This document shows, piece by piece, positions 34,768-45,008 of a stretch of DNA of 64,000 nt (position 1 is the stretch's first letter; every line of letters starts with the position of its first letter). The position numbers and the translations under genes were made by a program. Under the pieces are notes generated by a model. That model was not told where the DNA came from. It ran no database searches and saw only the letters and a program-made list of their open reading frames with translations. Source of the stretch: Symsagittifera roscoffensis (Eukaryota > Xenacoelomorpha > Acoela > Convolutidae); NCBI RefSeq assembly GCF_963678635.1, contig NC_087067.1, positions 30,848,401-30,912,400 of the forward strand. The letters run 5' to 3'.

Positions 34768-35192
34768 TCAGATTTTGGATCTCTCTACTCTCCGTATGTC
34801 AATTTTTTGAATCTTCGAATTGGTGGTAGATTGACAGTTTTGACAGCTTTCTTTGTTTTCTAATCTCTTCTGTATGTATCTATCAATACTTTTTATTCGG
34901 TTGGCATCCAGCTCTAATGACATTATTTCAAAGTGTTCACATAATTCGAAATTTTGTGTCAAATTGCATTCTTCCTCCGAGCTCTCTGTCGCTTCAGTGA
35001 TTTCGTTCACTTGCTAAGATCTACACATCCGTGCAAAACGTTTCGGTATATCACAGTTTTTGCTTTGTTGTCCTTTTGCTTGGCAATTTTTAGGTGTCCG
35101 TCGGTAAACGGTTTCCCACATTTTTTGCATGGTTTTTTTACGTTGTACTTTGGGGTCACTCTCTTCGATTGTCCTTTATTTCGCACTGCCAT
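34768..35192 (-). pseudogene. Element B: gag zinc knuckle region
   Basis: The frame 35192-35007 contains CKKCGKPFTDGHLKIAK, a zinc-knuckle-like C-x2-C...H whose last Cys is replaced by Ala. The next frame (35010-34768) is acidic and carries a second Cys pair (SCQNC). They lie between gag and protease. Confidence 0.55.
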
Positions 35193-35229
35193 AATTGGTT
35201 CCTGTTTGACTTTGATTTGTGATCCAGAT

Positions 35230-36030
35230 TAAGATTTTCCTGATGCAGTTTTCGTATTCCTTTTTAAAATGCCTGGGTTGTTTCCTTACTTTGTTCGAAT
35301 TTTAATGTCCGTTTTATTACCCCATCTGGATTTGATGTTTTAAACGTAAGTTTATCTTGGAGTAAGAGGCTCCTCATTTTAGAGATAAATAAGTTTCTCA
35401 CCAATTCATCCTCTAACGCACCTATCTCTGATTTAGCTGCCAGAACAGTCAGTGCGGCATGGAACGTCTCAAGGTTTCTCTCGTCTCCTGCGATCTGTTG
35501 AATAATTTGTATCGTTCGTAGATAATACTCTGTGATTTTTTAAATGTAAATTTTGCTAACGCTACCAGTTCCTTGAACACCAGCTTGGAAATTTCTTCGT
35601 AAGGATTTTTCTGTACAAATAGTTTTCCCCCTCGGTCTCCAGAGCGAGAAATAATCTCGATGCCAGGCGGTTTTGTACTCCATTGCAATAGATGTGATGA
35701 CCTATATTTGATCATCCTTCTGCTTTCTGCGTTTTCTGCCGCCACACGGTCTTTGGCTAATCTATCTCGTGTTTCGCGAGCTGCTGTCGCAACAATATCC
35801 TCTCCTGCTCGAAGTCTTTCAAGCCTCGGCTCTGGTTCCTCTATGACAAGTTTCGGATCTTCCAAAATGATCTCCGGATTTACATTTTCTTTTACTGTTA
35901 CTGCCATTAAGAACTGATCAAACCATACCTTGAAAATCGATGGTCGGTCTGCATTTGCTGTGGTCCAGAATACACAGGTTCCCATGTCGTTCCCATTGTC
36001 TTGCGACAAAATTCCTGCTGGTTGCGCCAT
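35230..36030 (-). pseudogene. Element B: gag
   Basis: The frame opens with ATG at 36030-36028, overlapping the primer-binding-site candidate, and reads MAQPAGILSQDNGND... for 193 codons to 35449. A frameshift near 35470 moves the protein to another frame (…ETFHAALTVLAAKSE…, then LFISKMRSLLLQDK, TLKFEQSKETTQAF), which continues to about 35280. The second block has the look of a gypsy-type capsid. There is no separate leader between the LTR and gag. Confidence 0.7.
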
Positions 36031-36334
36031 ATTATAACCAAGAGAAACAACTCGGTTGATTAGAATTAAAACAATGATGTTCAAATGTTGAATTCAAAAA
36101 TTAATTTTTAGAGTTTTGTTCTTTGTTGGTAGCTCAGATCAACTGGCTTAGTTCCATACATGAAAATTGCGAACTGAAATCAACAACAGATACTCCTCTA
36201 AAAGCAGCACCTTTGGCATTGACTATACATAACTAACAATATCAATAACATAGGTACTTAGCGCCAATAACACACTTAACTGCAACTGCAGAAAAAAATA
36301 TATATTTCAGCTCAAGGTTGCTGCGAACTAAGCA
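36030..36334 (-). repeat. Element B 5' LTR
   Basis: The minus-strand start is TGCTTAGTTCG and the end is near GGTTATAATA, followed by TGGCGCAACC. It aligns over its length with 27650-27962 with many substitutions and short indels. Confidence 0.8.
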
Positions 36335-36378
36335 TTAGAAAACCTAAAAAGCTGAAACTGACCAAGAAAAACACTTAC

Positions 36379-36435
36379 TTGTACTAAATTGATCGCGTGC
36401 CTCAGTAGTTGTTGACTTCTCAGTACTAAGAGGGG
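36379..36435 (-). CDS. Mucin-like gene, 57-nt exon (most diverged)
   Basis: A TTTAG acceptor and a perfect GTAAGT donor flank 57 nt in phase 1-1, encoding PLSTEKSTTTEARDQFST. It matches the other 57-nt exons in length, phase and layout (P...EKST..E..D). It lies 45 bp from element B's 5' LTR, so the retrotransposon inserted right beside an exon. Confidence 0.65.
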
Positions 36436-37299
36436 CTAAAGAATAATGAAAAAGCTTAGTTATCTCATAAAACAATTGTTTAAAGGTTTAGTTTGAAAAA
36501 AAAACCAAGTTAGGTTAAAGACTAATTAGAAGTAGAATGCCAAATAATTTTTAGAAATTTGTTTTTTCTAGTTACGCCACGAACACTTCTTTGCTTATAT
36601 TGAGGGAATTTTGTGTTATCTTCGATCAACGGCCATAAAAGCGTATGTGGAAAATTGATTTTTTTTTGTTTTTTTTTAAGTCACTGCAAAAACCTGAAAC
36701 TAGTCCTCAAGTATTTTAAAAGTATTTTAAAAATAACGACAGCTTAATAAACTATTAAACTATAATTCACATGGTTAATGATTGTTTACAAAACCACCAA
36801 ATGGATTTGAAAACATCTCAGATCCATGTTTTATCTCAGAGCCAAAGTTTAGATTCAAAATAAACAGATTTGAAAAAAAAAAGCCGCCAGATATTCAGGC
36901 ATCGAAGAGTCTTTTTCCACGGTAGAGAGTCAATTTTTTTCATAGTTATAGAAGTCGCTGGAACTAAAACTGCCAAAATTGTTTTGCGAATTGAAATTAC
37001 TCACAGCAATAAAAAATATTTTGAAATTGGTTTCAAAAGCTGAAGCAGTTTTGTGCAAACTTGGAGTGTCATTCGGAAGGTTTAAAGTTGGAGCAAGTCC
37101 TCATAAAAATGTAACTAAACGTCAAATATTTCTAGCCCAACGTCAAATAAACTAGAAGCCAAAGAGTTCTGTCAGACTTTCTATCTGGAAGTATAAATCG
37201 AGGCTTGGCGTATATTTTTTGAAATAGACGCGCAACATAATGTAGCAAACTGAATCTTATGTAGAAAACCAAGCAAAGTTGAGCAAAATGATTATTTAC

Positions 37300-37356
37300 C
37301 AATTGTAGTTTTATGATCCAGTGTCTCAGAAGATGTCGATTTTTCAGGACGCGGTG
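37300..37356 (-). CDS. Mucin-like gene, 57-nt exon
   Basis: A TTTTAG acceptor and GTAAAT donor bound 57 nt, phase 1-1, encoding PRPEKSTSSETLDHKTTI. It is intermediate between the diverged exon at 36.4 kb and the cassette exons. Confidence 0.7.
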
Positions 37357-37526
37357 CTAAAAGAAAATTATTTATGCTGAATATATGCTATTTGAGACAA
37401 TTACAAGGCCAGACAATTGCTTTTATATTCAAATTTGGAATAAATTTAGTTAAATATATGTTACTAAACGTCAAATGTAACATAATTGTAATCGTAACTT
37501 TATCACATCGAAGAATTCTTTGTTAC

Positions 37527-37601
37527 CTTGGGTGAACTTTATATCGGGATATATAAAGTGGGGAGTTGGCGTCGGTATTGCGTTTGAATAATCGTAATCG
37601 T
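37527..37601 (-). CDS. Mucin-like gene, 75-nt exon, copy 4 in transcript order
   Basis: A GTTTCAG acceptor and a GTAACA donor bound 75 nt in phase 1-1, encoding DYDYSNAIPTPTPHF followed by IYPDIKFTQ. The Tyr/Pro-rich sequence differs from the Ser/Thr-rich 57-nt exons, so the encoded protein alternates two segment types. DNA is identical to the three other 75-nt exons. Confidence 0.8.
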
Positions 37602-37861
37602 CTGAAACATTGAATTGAAAACAGTTTCACCAATGTTTATCACGACACATCTCACATTAATGAAGAAATACTTGAAATTATGTTTTGCTGCAACAGATAC
37701 TACTAAAAGTCTATAATGCGATCAATATGACTGCCTCAAGTTCTACAACAATAGTGTTTTGACATGAAAAGATATCTTTTTCTGAAATGAATTTGCATCT
37801 TCTGTAAAAACGGAGCATTGAGAATTTAACCCAAAGCAAGTTAACCAAAATATATTTTCAC

Positions 37862-37918
37862 CTTCTGTAGTAGAATGATCGAGTGTCTCAGAAGTCGTGG
37901 ACAATCCAGGACGTGGTG
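37862..37918 (-). CDS. Mucin-like gene, 57-nt exon
   Basis: A TTTCAG acceptor and GTGAAA donor bound 57 nt, phase 1-1, encoding PRPGLSTTSETLDHSTTE. It differs from its neighbours at a few bases. Confidence 0.75.
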
Positions 37919-38081
37919 CTGAAAGCATTGTAATTATGCTAACTAGACGTATTTGGAAAAAATTTTAATTGAGATAATTATAATTTCAATTCAGATTAAG
38001 AATATGTTTTGATGATCGATAAATAAGAAAGCAGGTCTGAAGAACTTTAAAAATAATGGTTTTCCGAGATTAAGTTTGTGG

Positions 38082-38102
38082 AACTTGGTTTCAAACCAAG
38101 TT
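38082..38102. repeat. Perfect 10-bp hairpin in the cassette intron (also 39029-39049)
   Basis: AACTTGGTTT, one base, then AAACCAAGTT form a perfect stem. It recurs in the next cassette and is degraded in the third (near 39973-39992). Confidence 0.8.
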
Positions 38103-38271
38103 TGTTTGAAAACTCTTGTTAGCTTAAAATAGTAACACTTAAATTTTTAACCAGAACAGCTGCGGTGGTGCTATATATTCTTTATCTAAATCTCAAATTT
38201 CTCATGCTCTTGCTTTTTTATTTAAAATTGGAATGAATCCAGTTAAATATGTTGCTAAACTTGAACAAAAC

Positions 38272-38319
38272 TGCTCGTATCAGGCCGAGGCCCTGAAGGT
38301 TCTGACTGCCTCTTAAGTT
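38272..38319 (-). CDS. Possible third exon type (48 nt), copy 1
   Basis: Between the 57- and 75-nt exons the minus strand has an acceptor (TTGCTCCATAG) and 48 nt in phase 1-1 encoding LKRQSEPSGPRPDTS. It ends at a weak donor (GTTTTG). The GPRP word resembles the PRPG of the 57-nt exons, and the frame is open in all three cassettes. The donor is the weak point. Confidence 0.35.
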
Positions 38320-38469
38320 CTATGGAGCAATAATAACATGAAAAACTAGAGGTAAGAAAAAAATTAACATGAAAATTTAAATGTAAAAAAAATTGTTGAA
38401 TATGTTACTAAACGTCAAATGTAACATATTTGTAACCGCAACTTTTAACATCGGAGACTTCTTTGTTAC

Positions 38470-38544
38470 CTTGGGTGAACTTTATATCGGGATATATAAA
38501 GTGGGGAGTTGGCGTCGGTATTGCGTTTGAATAATCGTAATCGT
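38470..38544 (-). CDS. Mucin-like gene, 75-nt exon
   Basis: Identical in DNA, splice sites and phase to the 75-nt exon at 37527-37601. The following intron differs from that copy at several positions per hundred. Confidence 0.8.
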
Positions 38545-38806
38545 CTGAAACATTGAATTGAAAACAGTTTCACCAATGTTTATCACGACACATCTCACAT
38601 TAATGAAATAAGTACTTGAAATTATGTTTTGCTGCAATCAGATACTATTAAAAGTCTATAATGCGATCAATATGACTGCCTCAAATTCTAAAACAATAGT
38701 GCTTTGACATAAAAAGATATCTTTTTCTGAATTGAATTTGCAGCTTATGTAAAAACGGAGCATTAAGAGTTTAACCCAAAGCAAGTTACCCAAAATATAA
38801 TTTTAC

Positions 38807-38863
38807 CTTCTGTACTAGAACGATCGAGTGTCTCAGAAGTTGTCGACAATCCAGGACGTGGTG
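38807..38863 (-). CDS. Mucin-like gene, 57-nt exon
   Basis: TTTCAG acceptor and GTAAAA donor, phase 1-1, encoding PRPGLSTTSETLDRSSTE. Identical to the 57-nt exon at 39754-39810. Confidence 0.75.
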
Positions 38864-39218
38864 CTGAAAGCATTGTAATTATGCTAACTAGACGTATTTA
38901 GAAAAAACTCTAAATGAGATAATTAAATTTTCAATTCATATTAAGAATATGTTTTTTGATGATCGATAATTAAGAAAGCCGGTCTGAAGAACTTTAAAAA
39001 TAATGGTTTTCCGAGATTAAGTTTGTGGAACTTGGTTTCAAACCAAGTTTATTTGAAAACTCTTGTTAGCTTAAAATAGTAACACTTAAATTTTTAACCA
39101 GAACAGCTGCGGTGGTGCTATATATTCTTTATCTAAATCTCAAATTTCTCATGCTCTTGCTTTTATATTTAAAATTGGAATGAATCCAGTTAAATATGTT
39201 ACTAAACTTGAACAAAAC

Positions 39219-39266
39219 TGCTCGTATTAGGCCGAGGCCCTGAAGGTTCTGACTGCCTCTTAAGTT
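39219..39266 (-). CDS. Possible third exon type (48 nt), copy 2
   Basis: Same position in the cassette, same phase and same weak GTTTTG donor as 38272-38319. One codon differs (Asp to Asn: GPRPNTS) and the frame stays open. Confidence 0.35.
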
Positions 39267-39416
39267 CTATGGAGCAATAATAACATGAAAAACTAGAGGT
39301 AAGAAAAAAATTAACATGAAAATTTAAATGTAAAAAAAATTGTTGAATATGTTACTAAACGTCAAATGTAACATATTTGTAACCGCAACTTTTAACATCG
39401 GAGACTTCTTTGTTAC

Positions 39417-39491
39417 CTTGGGTGAACTTTATATCGGGATATATAAAGTGGGGAGTTGGCGTCGGTATTGCGTTTGAATAATCGTAATCGT
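39417..39491 (-). CDS. Mucin-like gene, 75-nt exon
   Basis: Identical in DNA to the other 75-nt exons, phase 1-1, TTTCAG acceptor and GTAACA donor. Confidence 0.8.
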
Positions 39492-39753
39492 CTGAAACAT
39501 TGAATTGAAAACAGTTTCACCAATGTTTATCACGACACATCTCATATTAATGAAATAAGTACTTGAAATTATGTTTTGCTGCAATCAGATACTATTAAAA
39601 GTCTATAATGCGATCAATATGACTGCCTCAAATTCTAAAACAATAGTGCTTTGACATGAAAAGATATCTTTTTCTGAAATGAATTTGCATCTTATGTAAA
39701 AACGGAGCATTAAGAGTTTAACCCAAAGCAAGTTAACCAAAATATAATTTTAC

Positions 39754-39810
39754 CTTCTGTACTAGAACGATCGAGTGTCTCAGAAGTTGTCGACAATCCA
39801 GGACGTGGTG
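39754..39810 (-). CDS. Mucin-like gene, 57-nt exon
   Basis: Phase 1-1, TTTCAG acceptor, GTAAAA donor, identical to the exon at 38807-38863. Confidence 0.75.
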
Positions 39811-40160
39811 CTGAAAGCATTGTAATTATGCTAACTAGACGTATTTAGAAAAAACTTTAAATGAGATAATTAAAATTTTAATTCAGATTAAGAATATTTT
39901 TTTTGATGATCGATAAATAAGAAAGCCGGTCTGAAGAACTTTAAAAATCAATGGTTTTCCGAGATGAAATTTGTGGAAATTGGTTTCAGATCTTGTTTAT
40001 TTGAAAACTTTTGTTAGCTCAAAATAGAAACACTTAAAATTTTAATCAGAACAAATGTGGTGGTGCTATACATTCTGTATCTAAATATCAAATTTCTCAT
40101 GCTTTTATATTTAAAATTGGAATGAATCCAGTTAAATATAATACTAAACCTGAACAAAAC

Positions 40161-40208
40161 TGCTCGTATCAGGCCGAGGCCCTGAAGGTTCTGACTGCCT
40201 TTTAAGTT
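40161..40208 (-). CDS. Possible third exon type (48 nt), copy 3
   Basis: Third copy of the candidate exon, again open in phase 1-1. One silent change is visible (AAG to AAA in LKRQSEP). It shares the weak donor. Confidence 0.35.
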
Positions 40209-40357
40209 CTATGGAGCAGTAATAACATGAAAAACTAGAGGTAAGAAAAAAATTAACATGAAAATTCAAATGTAAAACAAATTTTGAATTTGTTATTAAA
40301 CGTCAAATGTAACATATTTGTAACCGCAACTTTTAACATCGAAGATTTCTTTGTTAC

Positions 40358-40432
40358 CTTGGGTGAACTTTATATCGGGATATATAAAGTGGGGAGTTGG
40401 CGTCGGTATTGCGTTTGAATAATCGTAATCGT
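40358..40432 (-). CDS. Mucin-like gene, 75-nt exon
   Basis: Identical in DNA to the other three 75-nt exons although this cassette's introns are the most diverged. Confidence 0.8.
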
Positions 40433-40690
40433 CTGAAACATTAAATTGAAAACAGTCTCACCAATGTTTATCACGACACATCTCACATTAATGAAGAAAT
40501 ACTTGAAATTATGTTTTGCTGCAACAGATACTACTAAAATTCTATAATGCAATCACTATGACTGCCTCAAATTCTACAAAAATTGTGTTTCGATATAAAA
40601 AGATATCTTTTTTGAATTGAATTTGCAACATATGTAAAAACGGTGCATTAAGAAATTAACCCAAAGCAAATTAACCAAAATAAAGTTTAC

Positions 40691-40747
40691 CTTCTGTAGT
40701 AAAATGAACGAGTGTCTCAGAAGTTGTCAATCTTCTAGGATGTGGTG
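40691..40747 (-). CDS. Mucin-like gene, most upstream exon found (57 nt)
   Basis: TTTTAG acceptor and GTAAAC donor bound 57 nt in phase 1-1, encoding PHPRRLTTSETLVHFTTE. It is the most diverged cassette exon of this size. It cannot be the first exon, since it lacks a start codon and signal peptide. Confidence 0.7.
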
Positions 40748-42984
40748 CTAAAACAATCATTATTGTGCTTTCTAGGTGTCTTTAGAACATAAGCTAAATA
40801 AAATAATTACAATGCCAAGCTCAGATTCAGAATGTTGTTTTTTGGCGAACAATATTTCCGAAAGGGTAATGTTTTTTTGTTTGCAATGACAGGTTGAGTG
40901 TTGAAATGAATTTTTTTTAAATTGTAAGCGTTAAATTGAAGGATACCTAGTGCTTTTATTGCTTGTTTTCTTTAAAAAAGTGTTTTCTAAGTAAACGCAG
41001 GGTTAGGTAAGTAATCTGCAATCATTGCGCTTGGAGATTTGAATTTCAACAGATGAGGACTATTGAAGTGAGATTAATTTACTCGGGGTCATTCACTATA
41101 TTGTGTCTGTTTAAGGTAGTTTTTTATCCATTGGTTGAGAAATTTAAGCAAATCAAATCAATTTGAAATTTTTGTTGATGTGTTTGCGGGGCCAGCTTGT
41201 TCTGGAAGTTATTATTTTTCATTGCAGTTTTGCCATTTTTGGTGGGTGCTTAATGTGAGGTCTGTCGGTGCTGTACGATTCTTGCTTGGTTTGCTATGAA
41301 TTGTGAGTCCATCCAAAATGTTCCGAGATTTGTTCCATGAATTGACCAGTGATGCTGTATGGATGATTACGGCAGTGTTATGGAGGTCGCTGTTGTACGA
41401 GTTTTGTGATAGGATAGGGGGGAGGGGGTTGGATTTGTTGTTTAAAACTTTATCACACAATGGTGACACGGTGACGGCGCTGATATTGGATAAAGGTTTG
41501 CGTACGATAAGTGAAAACCGGAGATGATATTTTTTAACATATGAACGGATCACTATTGAGAATTTTACAACTGATTGAAAATTTTTGTGAATGGTTACAA
41601 TGTTTTTCATCATGAGCTTCTCAAGACTGTGGTTGTTTCAATCTCTAATCTGTCTAATTGGTTGCTCTCGCCGTAGTTCAACGGAAAATTGACGTTTTTT
41701 AAAAAGTGTTAGTTTTGACGGGTAAAATAAACTGTAATTGATGAGCCAACACATCTCTATAGGTAGGGAATTTGTGACACCATTTAATCTTGAATAAATA
41801 CAAACGGATCTTGGTAACGGTTGTTGCTTTGGGCAGATCGTCAGTTAGTTAGTAGTGCTTCTGTAAGTTTTTTAATCTTCCTAATTACCAGGGATGTTAG
41901 TTTTAGTCACTGAGTCACGCAGGTTTCATATAGAAAACTGTTTTCTTTCCAACAACCAGCTCCAAAACAATCTAGAACTTTTTAAAGAATCTCCAACGGA
42001 AGACATCCGAACTGACACCCTACAATCATGATTTGTTTTTTTTTGGTAATTTAGTGAACCAGTGCAAAAAAAAACAAATTCACACACTGCCCAAAAACAA
42101 ACACAGCTATTAATATCGATTTATATCTTTTCTAGACAAAATTGTTTCAACAAAATGTCGTACTTATAGGGAAGTTTGAATTGTTTACAGTTAATGTATG
42201 AATATAGAACTCTGATTCGTTTAAAAATGATGTTTTATAATCATTGGAGGCCTGTTAAACGCCAACTGGACATATTCACAAAACATAATTTGGAGAATTA
42301 CAAAACATATTCACAAAACAGAAGAAATCATAATTTGGAAAATATCACTTTGAAAGACTCATAGAACTTGCAGAACAAAGGAAGAAAACCTTTTTTTTCA
42401 AGCGTCAGTGAACTTAGGGAAGACGTTTTAAAAGTCACGATGGTTTTGCTAGTTTTTTCCTCGCGAAAACCTCCTGAAAATTGTTCCCGCTCAAGGTTAG
42501 ATAATTTGCGGTTTGCCTTTGACGTAATTTCAAGTTTATTTCATTTCTGATCTTTTCTTTTTTCCTCCATTTCAGTTGTTAAAAATTATTTAAAAATTGT
42601 TAAACAATTTTTCAATTTCAGTTGTCAAGAATTATTTAAAAATTGTCAAACTAAACGAATAGAAAACTTGAAAGATGGGGGAGGGGAGTGGAAAAGAGCC
42701 CTCACTTCTTTTGTTTCAAAAAGAAACGTGATTGATTCATAATTTGGAAAGTGATCTTTAAGTTCCTATTGGAACCAGTTCTAAACTAGCATTTATAGAC
42801 CAATCATTTTTAAGATGGAATATCACTAAAAATATTTTTAACTAACCATTCATATTCCATCTCTGACATTAACACTTATTTGTAAGTGCTGAAACTACTT
42901 GTTTTTTCAGCACCAGAACAAATTGAATAAAACTTTAAATACAGTTGTTCTCCTTCTGGCAACTAACTCACATAAACCGGTATA
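40748..42984. other. Upstream flank of the exon array, no confident exon
   Basis: I could not find a further phase-1 exon or a signal-peptide exon here. A minus-strand frame of 133 codons (41613-41212, …PLPPILSQNSYNSDLHNTAV…) and an opposing plus-strand frame (41303-41527) overlap in a GC-richer stretch. Neither has a recognisable motif. A 46-bp direct duplication (TTCAGTTGT...AATTATTTAAAAATTGT) lies at 42571-42660. Confidence 0.4.
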
Positions 42985-44235
42985 CACTAGATCTATTGAG
43001 ACTAGGAGTATGATTAAGATCGGTATTAGACTAGGAAGTTGCACGAATCTATCCGGCCGAAAATAAGATAGCGTGACGAGCAGACGGTGTACCTTATCTG
43101 AAATTACTCTATGAGTACAGTCATTAGTACATAACTTATCTGGTGGACCAAAAGTCTCGAACATGACCTTAACTAGCTCAGATTTAGAAAAAATAGATTT
43201 TAGAATTAGACAGTTCCAAAATTGCAAAAATGCTAGACGGAATAGATAATTTAATAGAACTGTCTCTACGTCTCAATAAAGTTACGACAAATTTTCAAAC
43301 AATACCATAAATACTTGGTATTGAAAGAAGGCGAAGATTGTGGCGCGAGAGACAATCAGGAATCGGACCACTCTGCTACATGATAGTAAGACGGGAACCG
43401 GTACAAACATTTGTATTCAAAATTCTTTATGCAGTAAACTTAAACTTTCAATTACTGACATGAAGTTTGAAGCAGTCCTTCAACAACCTTATTGGTGCTA
43501 AACCTACTATCTATACAAAAACGGCTGATAAAAAGAACACAAGTCGTTCCCTCCAAAATCTGCAGTAAAACAAAATTTTTAGCAACTATTTTGTTAAATA
43601 AAAAAAAAATTAGTTAGAACAAAAAATATTCTTAGTTTCATAAATAAACTATATTTTCTAATCCCAGCTTCATCGCCTAAAACATAACAGCAATAATTCA
43701 AGAAACTAATCTCATCAAAACCTTAGTTCTATATTTTCTTCATCTCAAACTTTTAAATTAAAAATTATTAAGGCTTATCCTTGTTTTCAATACTCTACTT
43801 TTATTTAATAAACAGATTATCGAGGCTTTCCTTAGAACTTTCAATTGAAATTAAAATCTAAAATTAAATTTTTTTATTAGTGATGATCAAGGTTTTCCTT
43901 GGATCAAATAGAACAATTTTGTTCTCCCCTTCCCATTTTTTTAAAGTGTCTAACGCCCTCAAACGTCGGTCCACTACCCAACCCTTATCAACGACCCAGA
44001 ACTAATAAAAATTTCGAAAAAAGTAACCATTTAAACTAAGCGAAACAGTGAAGAACTTCGGTTACTCATCCTTCACTTGAGCCCCTCCTCTTGGATGACC
44101 CAGGCTGAAACCCTTAACAAATTAGTAAGTCATAAAATATTATCTAACGATCTACTTGTGTTCTAATTATACCTGAACCTTGTGGATTGACTTACTTTTC
44201 TACATCCTTCAATCAAAAAATCACAACCCCTAAGT
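42985..44235 (+). repeat. LTR-like repeat at the left end of element C
   Basis: About 1.2 kb is homologous, patch by patch, to 13175-14335 in the same orientation. It contains ACGTCTCAATAAAG, an AATAAA signal on the plus strand, in line with a plus-strand LTR. The gag and pol remains of element C begin about 0.8 kb downstream on that strand. The exact termini and primer-binding site are not clear, and no second flanking copy is seen before the window ends. Confidence 0.5.
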
Positions 44236-45008
44236 AAGATTAAGTAGGAAACTCATAGATTAAAACTTATTCACGAGAGAAAAAATCATTCTCACGAAAT
44301 GATATTCTCTCTCTCCAACCCGTCAACCACGATAATTTATACCACAAGTTAAGATAAACCCACAAAAACCGTAAGGACTAACAGTTTAGGAAAACTAAAA
44401 ACTCTTACCTTCAAATATTGCACCCATCATCCTGAAACCTTATTTGAAGAGATAATCTAGGTAGCAAACAAACAATTGAATTACTTAATTGTTTAAGTAA
44501 AAGCAAAAAATACGACCTTATAATCACACCACATAGACAACAACAGGATATATTAGATCAAAAAGTCAAACAAGAAAAAAGACATTCATAACAGAACAAA
44601 AACAAATTATAAAAAGACGATTTTCAAAACAAAGAAACGCAGTCTCTGAATCAGAAACAAACACAATACAGGAACTTCAAGATTCAAATAACTCAATAAT
44701 TAAAAATATCGATAGACGACTAATCATATTTTTCTGACTCAGAAGCCCCAACACCATCATCGATAAAAGAAAAACGCAAAATAAAAAAGTCATTATTCAA
44801 CAAACCAATACGTCTATATAATTGGAATCGAACAATAAGACGTATTGATTGTTACACACTAACAATTTTACATTATAAAGCATGATCGAGTACAACGAAA
44901 AATTCAACGATAACTCGATAATCTCATTTTTCAGATAACTACAAAATGATCCCTCCCGAGGACAAGTACAATTTTGTTGCAACTTAATTCTAAACCTATT
45001 CAAGAAAT
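44235..45008. other. No gene seen
   Basis: AT-rich leader-like DNA between the LTR-like repeat and the first element C frame. Apart from the micro-exon candidate I see no supported feature. Confidence 0.4.
44409..44431 (-). CDS. Candidate 23-nt micro-exon with start codon
   Basis: On the minus strand a TTTCAG acceptor and a GTAAGAG donor bound 23 nt reading G, ATG ATG GGT GCA ATA TTT GAA, G. It ends in phase 1, the phase required by the exon array downstream. It is not hydrophobic, so a signal peptide would need the next exon. It could be a chance match in AT-rich DNA near the LTR-like repeat. Confidence 0.15.

Larger units (their letters stand above)
27650..36334 (-). mobile_element. Element B: LTR retrotransposon (Ty3/gypsy type) with internal triplication
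   Basis: Two direct repeats of about 305-313 bp (27650-27962 and 36030-36334) flank a minus-strand interior in the order gag, protease, reverse transcriptase, RNase H, tether, integrase parts, 3' ORF. Directly before the 3' LTR is a purine tract (CTCAGGGGAA), and directly after the 5' LTR is TGGCGCAACC, a primer-binding-site candidate. The LTR pair has diverged by many substitutions and indels, so the element is not young. Yet the 1376-bp triplication inside it is nearly perfect. I could not find matching target-site duplications (CCCCA versus TTAGA). The element lies inside the inferred mucin intron. Confidence 0.85.
18803..36378 (-). other. Inferred large intron carrying elements A and B
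   Basis: Between the 108-nt exon and the exon array at 36.4 kb I found no further Ser/Thr-rich phase-1 exon. The interval is largely mobile DNA: element A, a foldback/C-rich region, and the LTR retrotransposon B, whose genes lie on the same strand as the host gene. A minus-strand frame at 18364-18600 is open and of mixed composition, but I could not give it consistent splice sites. Whether the two halves belong to one transcript is inference from phase, strand and composition. Confidence 0.35.
37440..40790 (-). repeat. Exon-bearing tandem cassettes of about 945 bp
   Basis: Successive 57-nt exons start 945, 947 and 937 bp apart, and successive 75-nt exons 943, 947 and 941 bp apart. The introns between them are clearly homologous over their full length, with several percent of substitutions and small indels. 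The right-most cassette is the most diverged. The array is a tandem segmental duplication of a small set of phase 1-1 exons plus introns, which lengthens the protein without changing frame. Confidence 0.9.

Noticed and set aside
27645-36339. Target-site duplication for element B
   Set aside because: The flanking five bases (CCCCA and TTAGA) do not match at the LTR ends I chose, so none is claimed.
41212-41613. 133-codon minus-strand frame and the opposing 74-codon frame
   Set aside because: Neither shows a motif, a splice context in phase 1, or a clear coding signature. The GC-richer composition lengthens frames on both strands.
42907-43227. Minus-strand hydrophobic frame as a signal or membrane exon of the host gene
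   Set aside because: It lies inside the LTR-like repeat shared with 13.2 kb and is opposite that repeat's apparent orientation.
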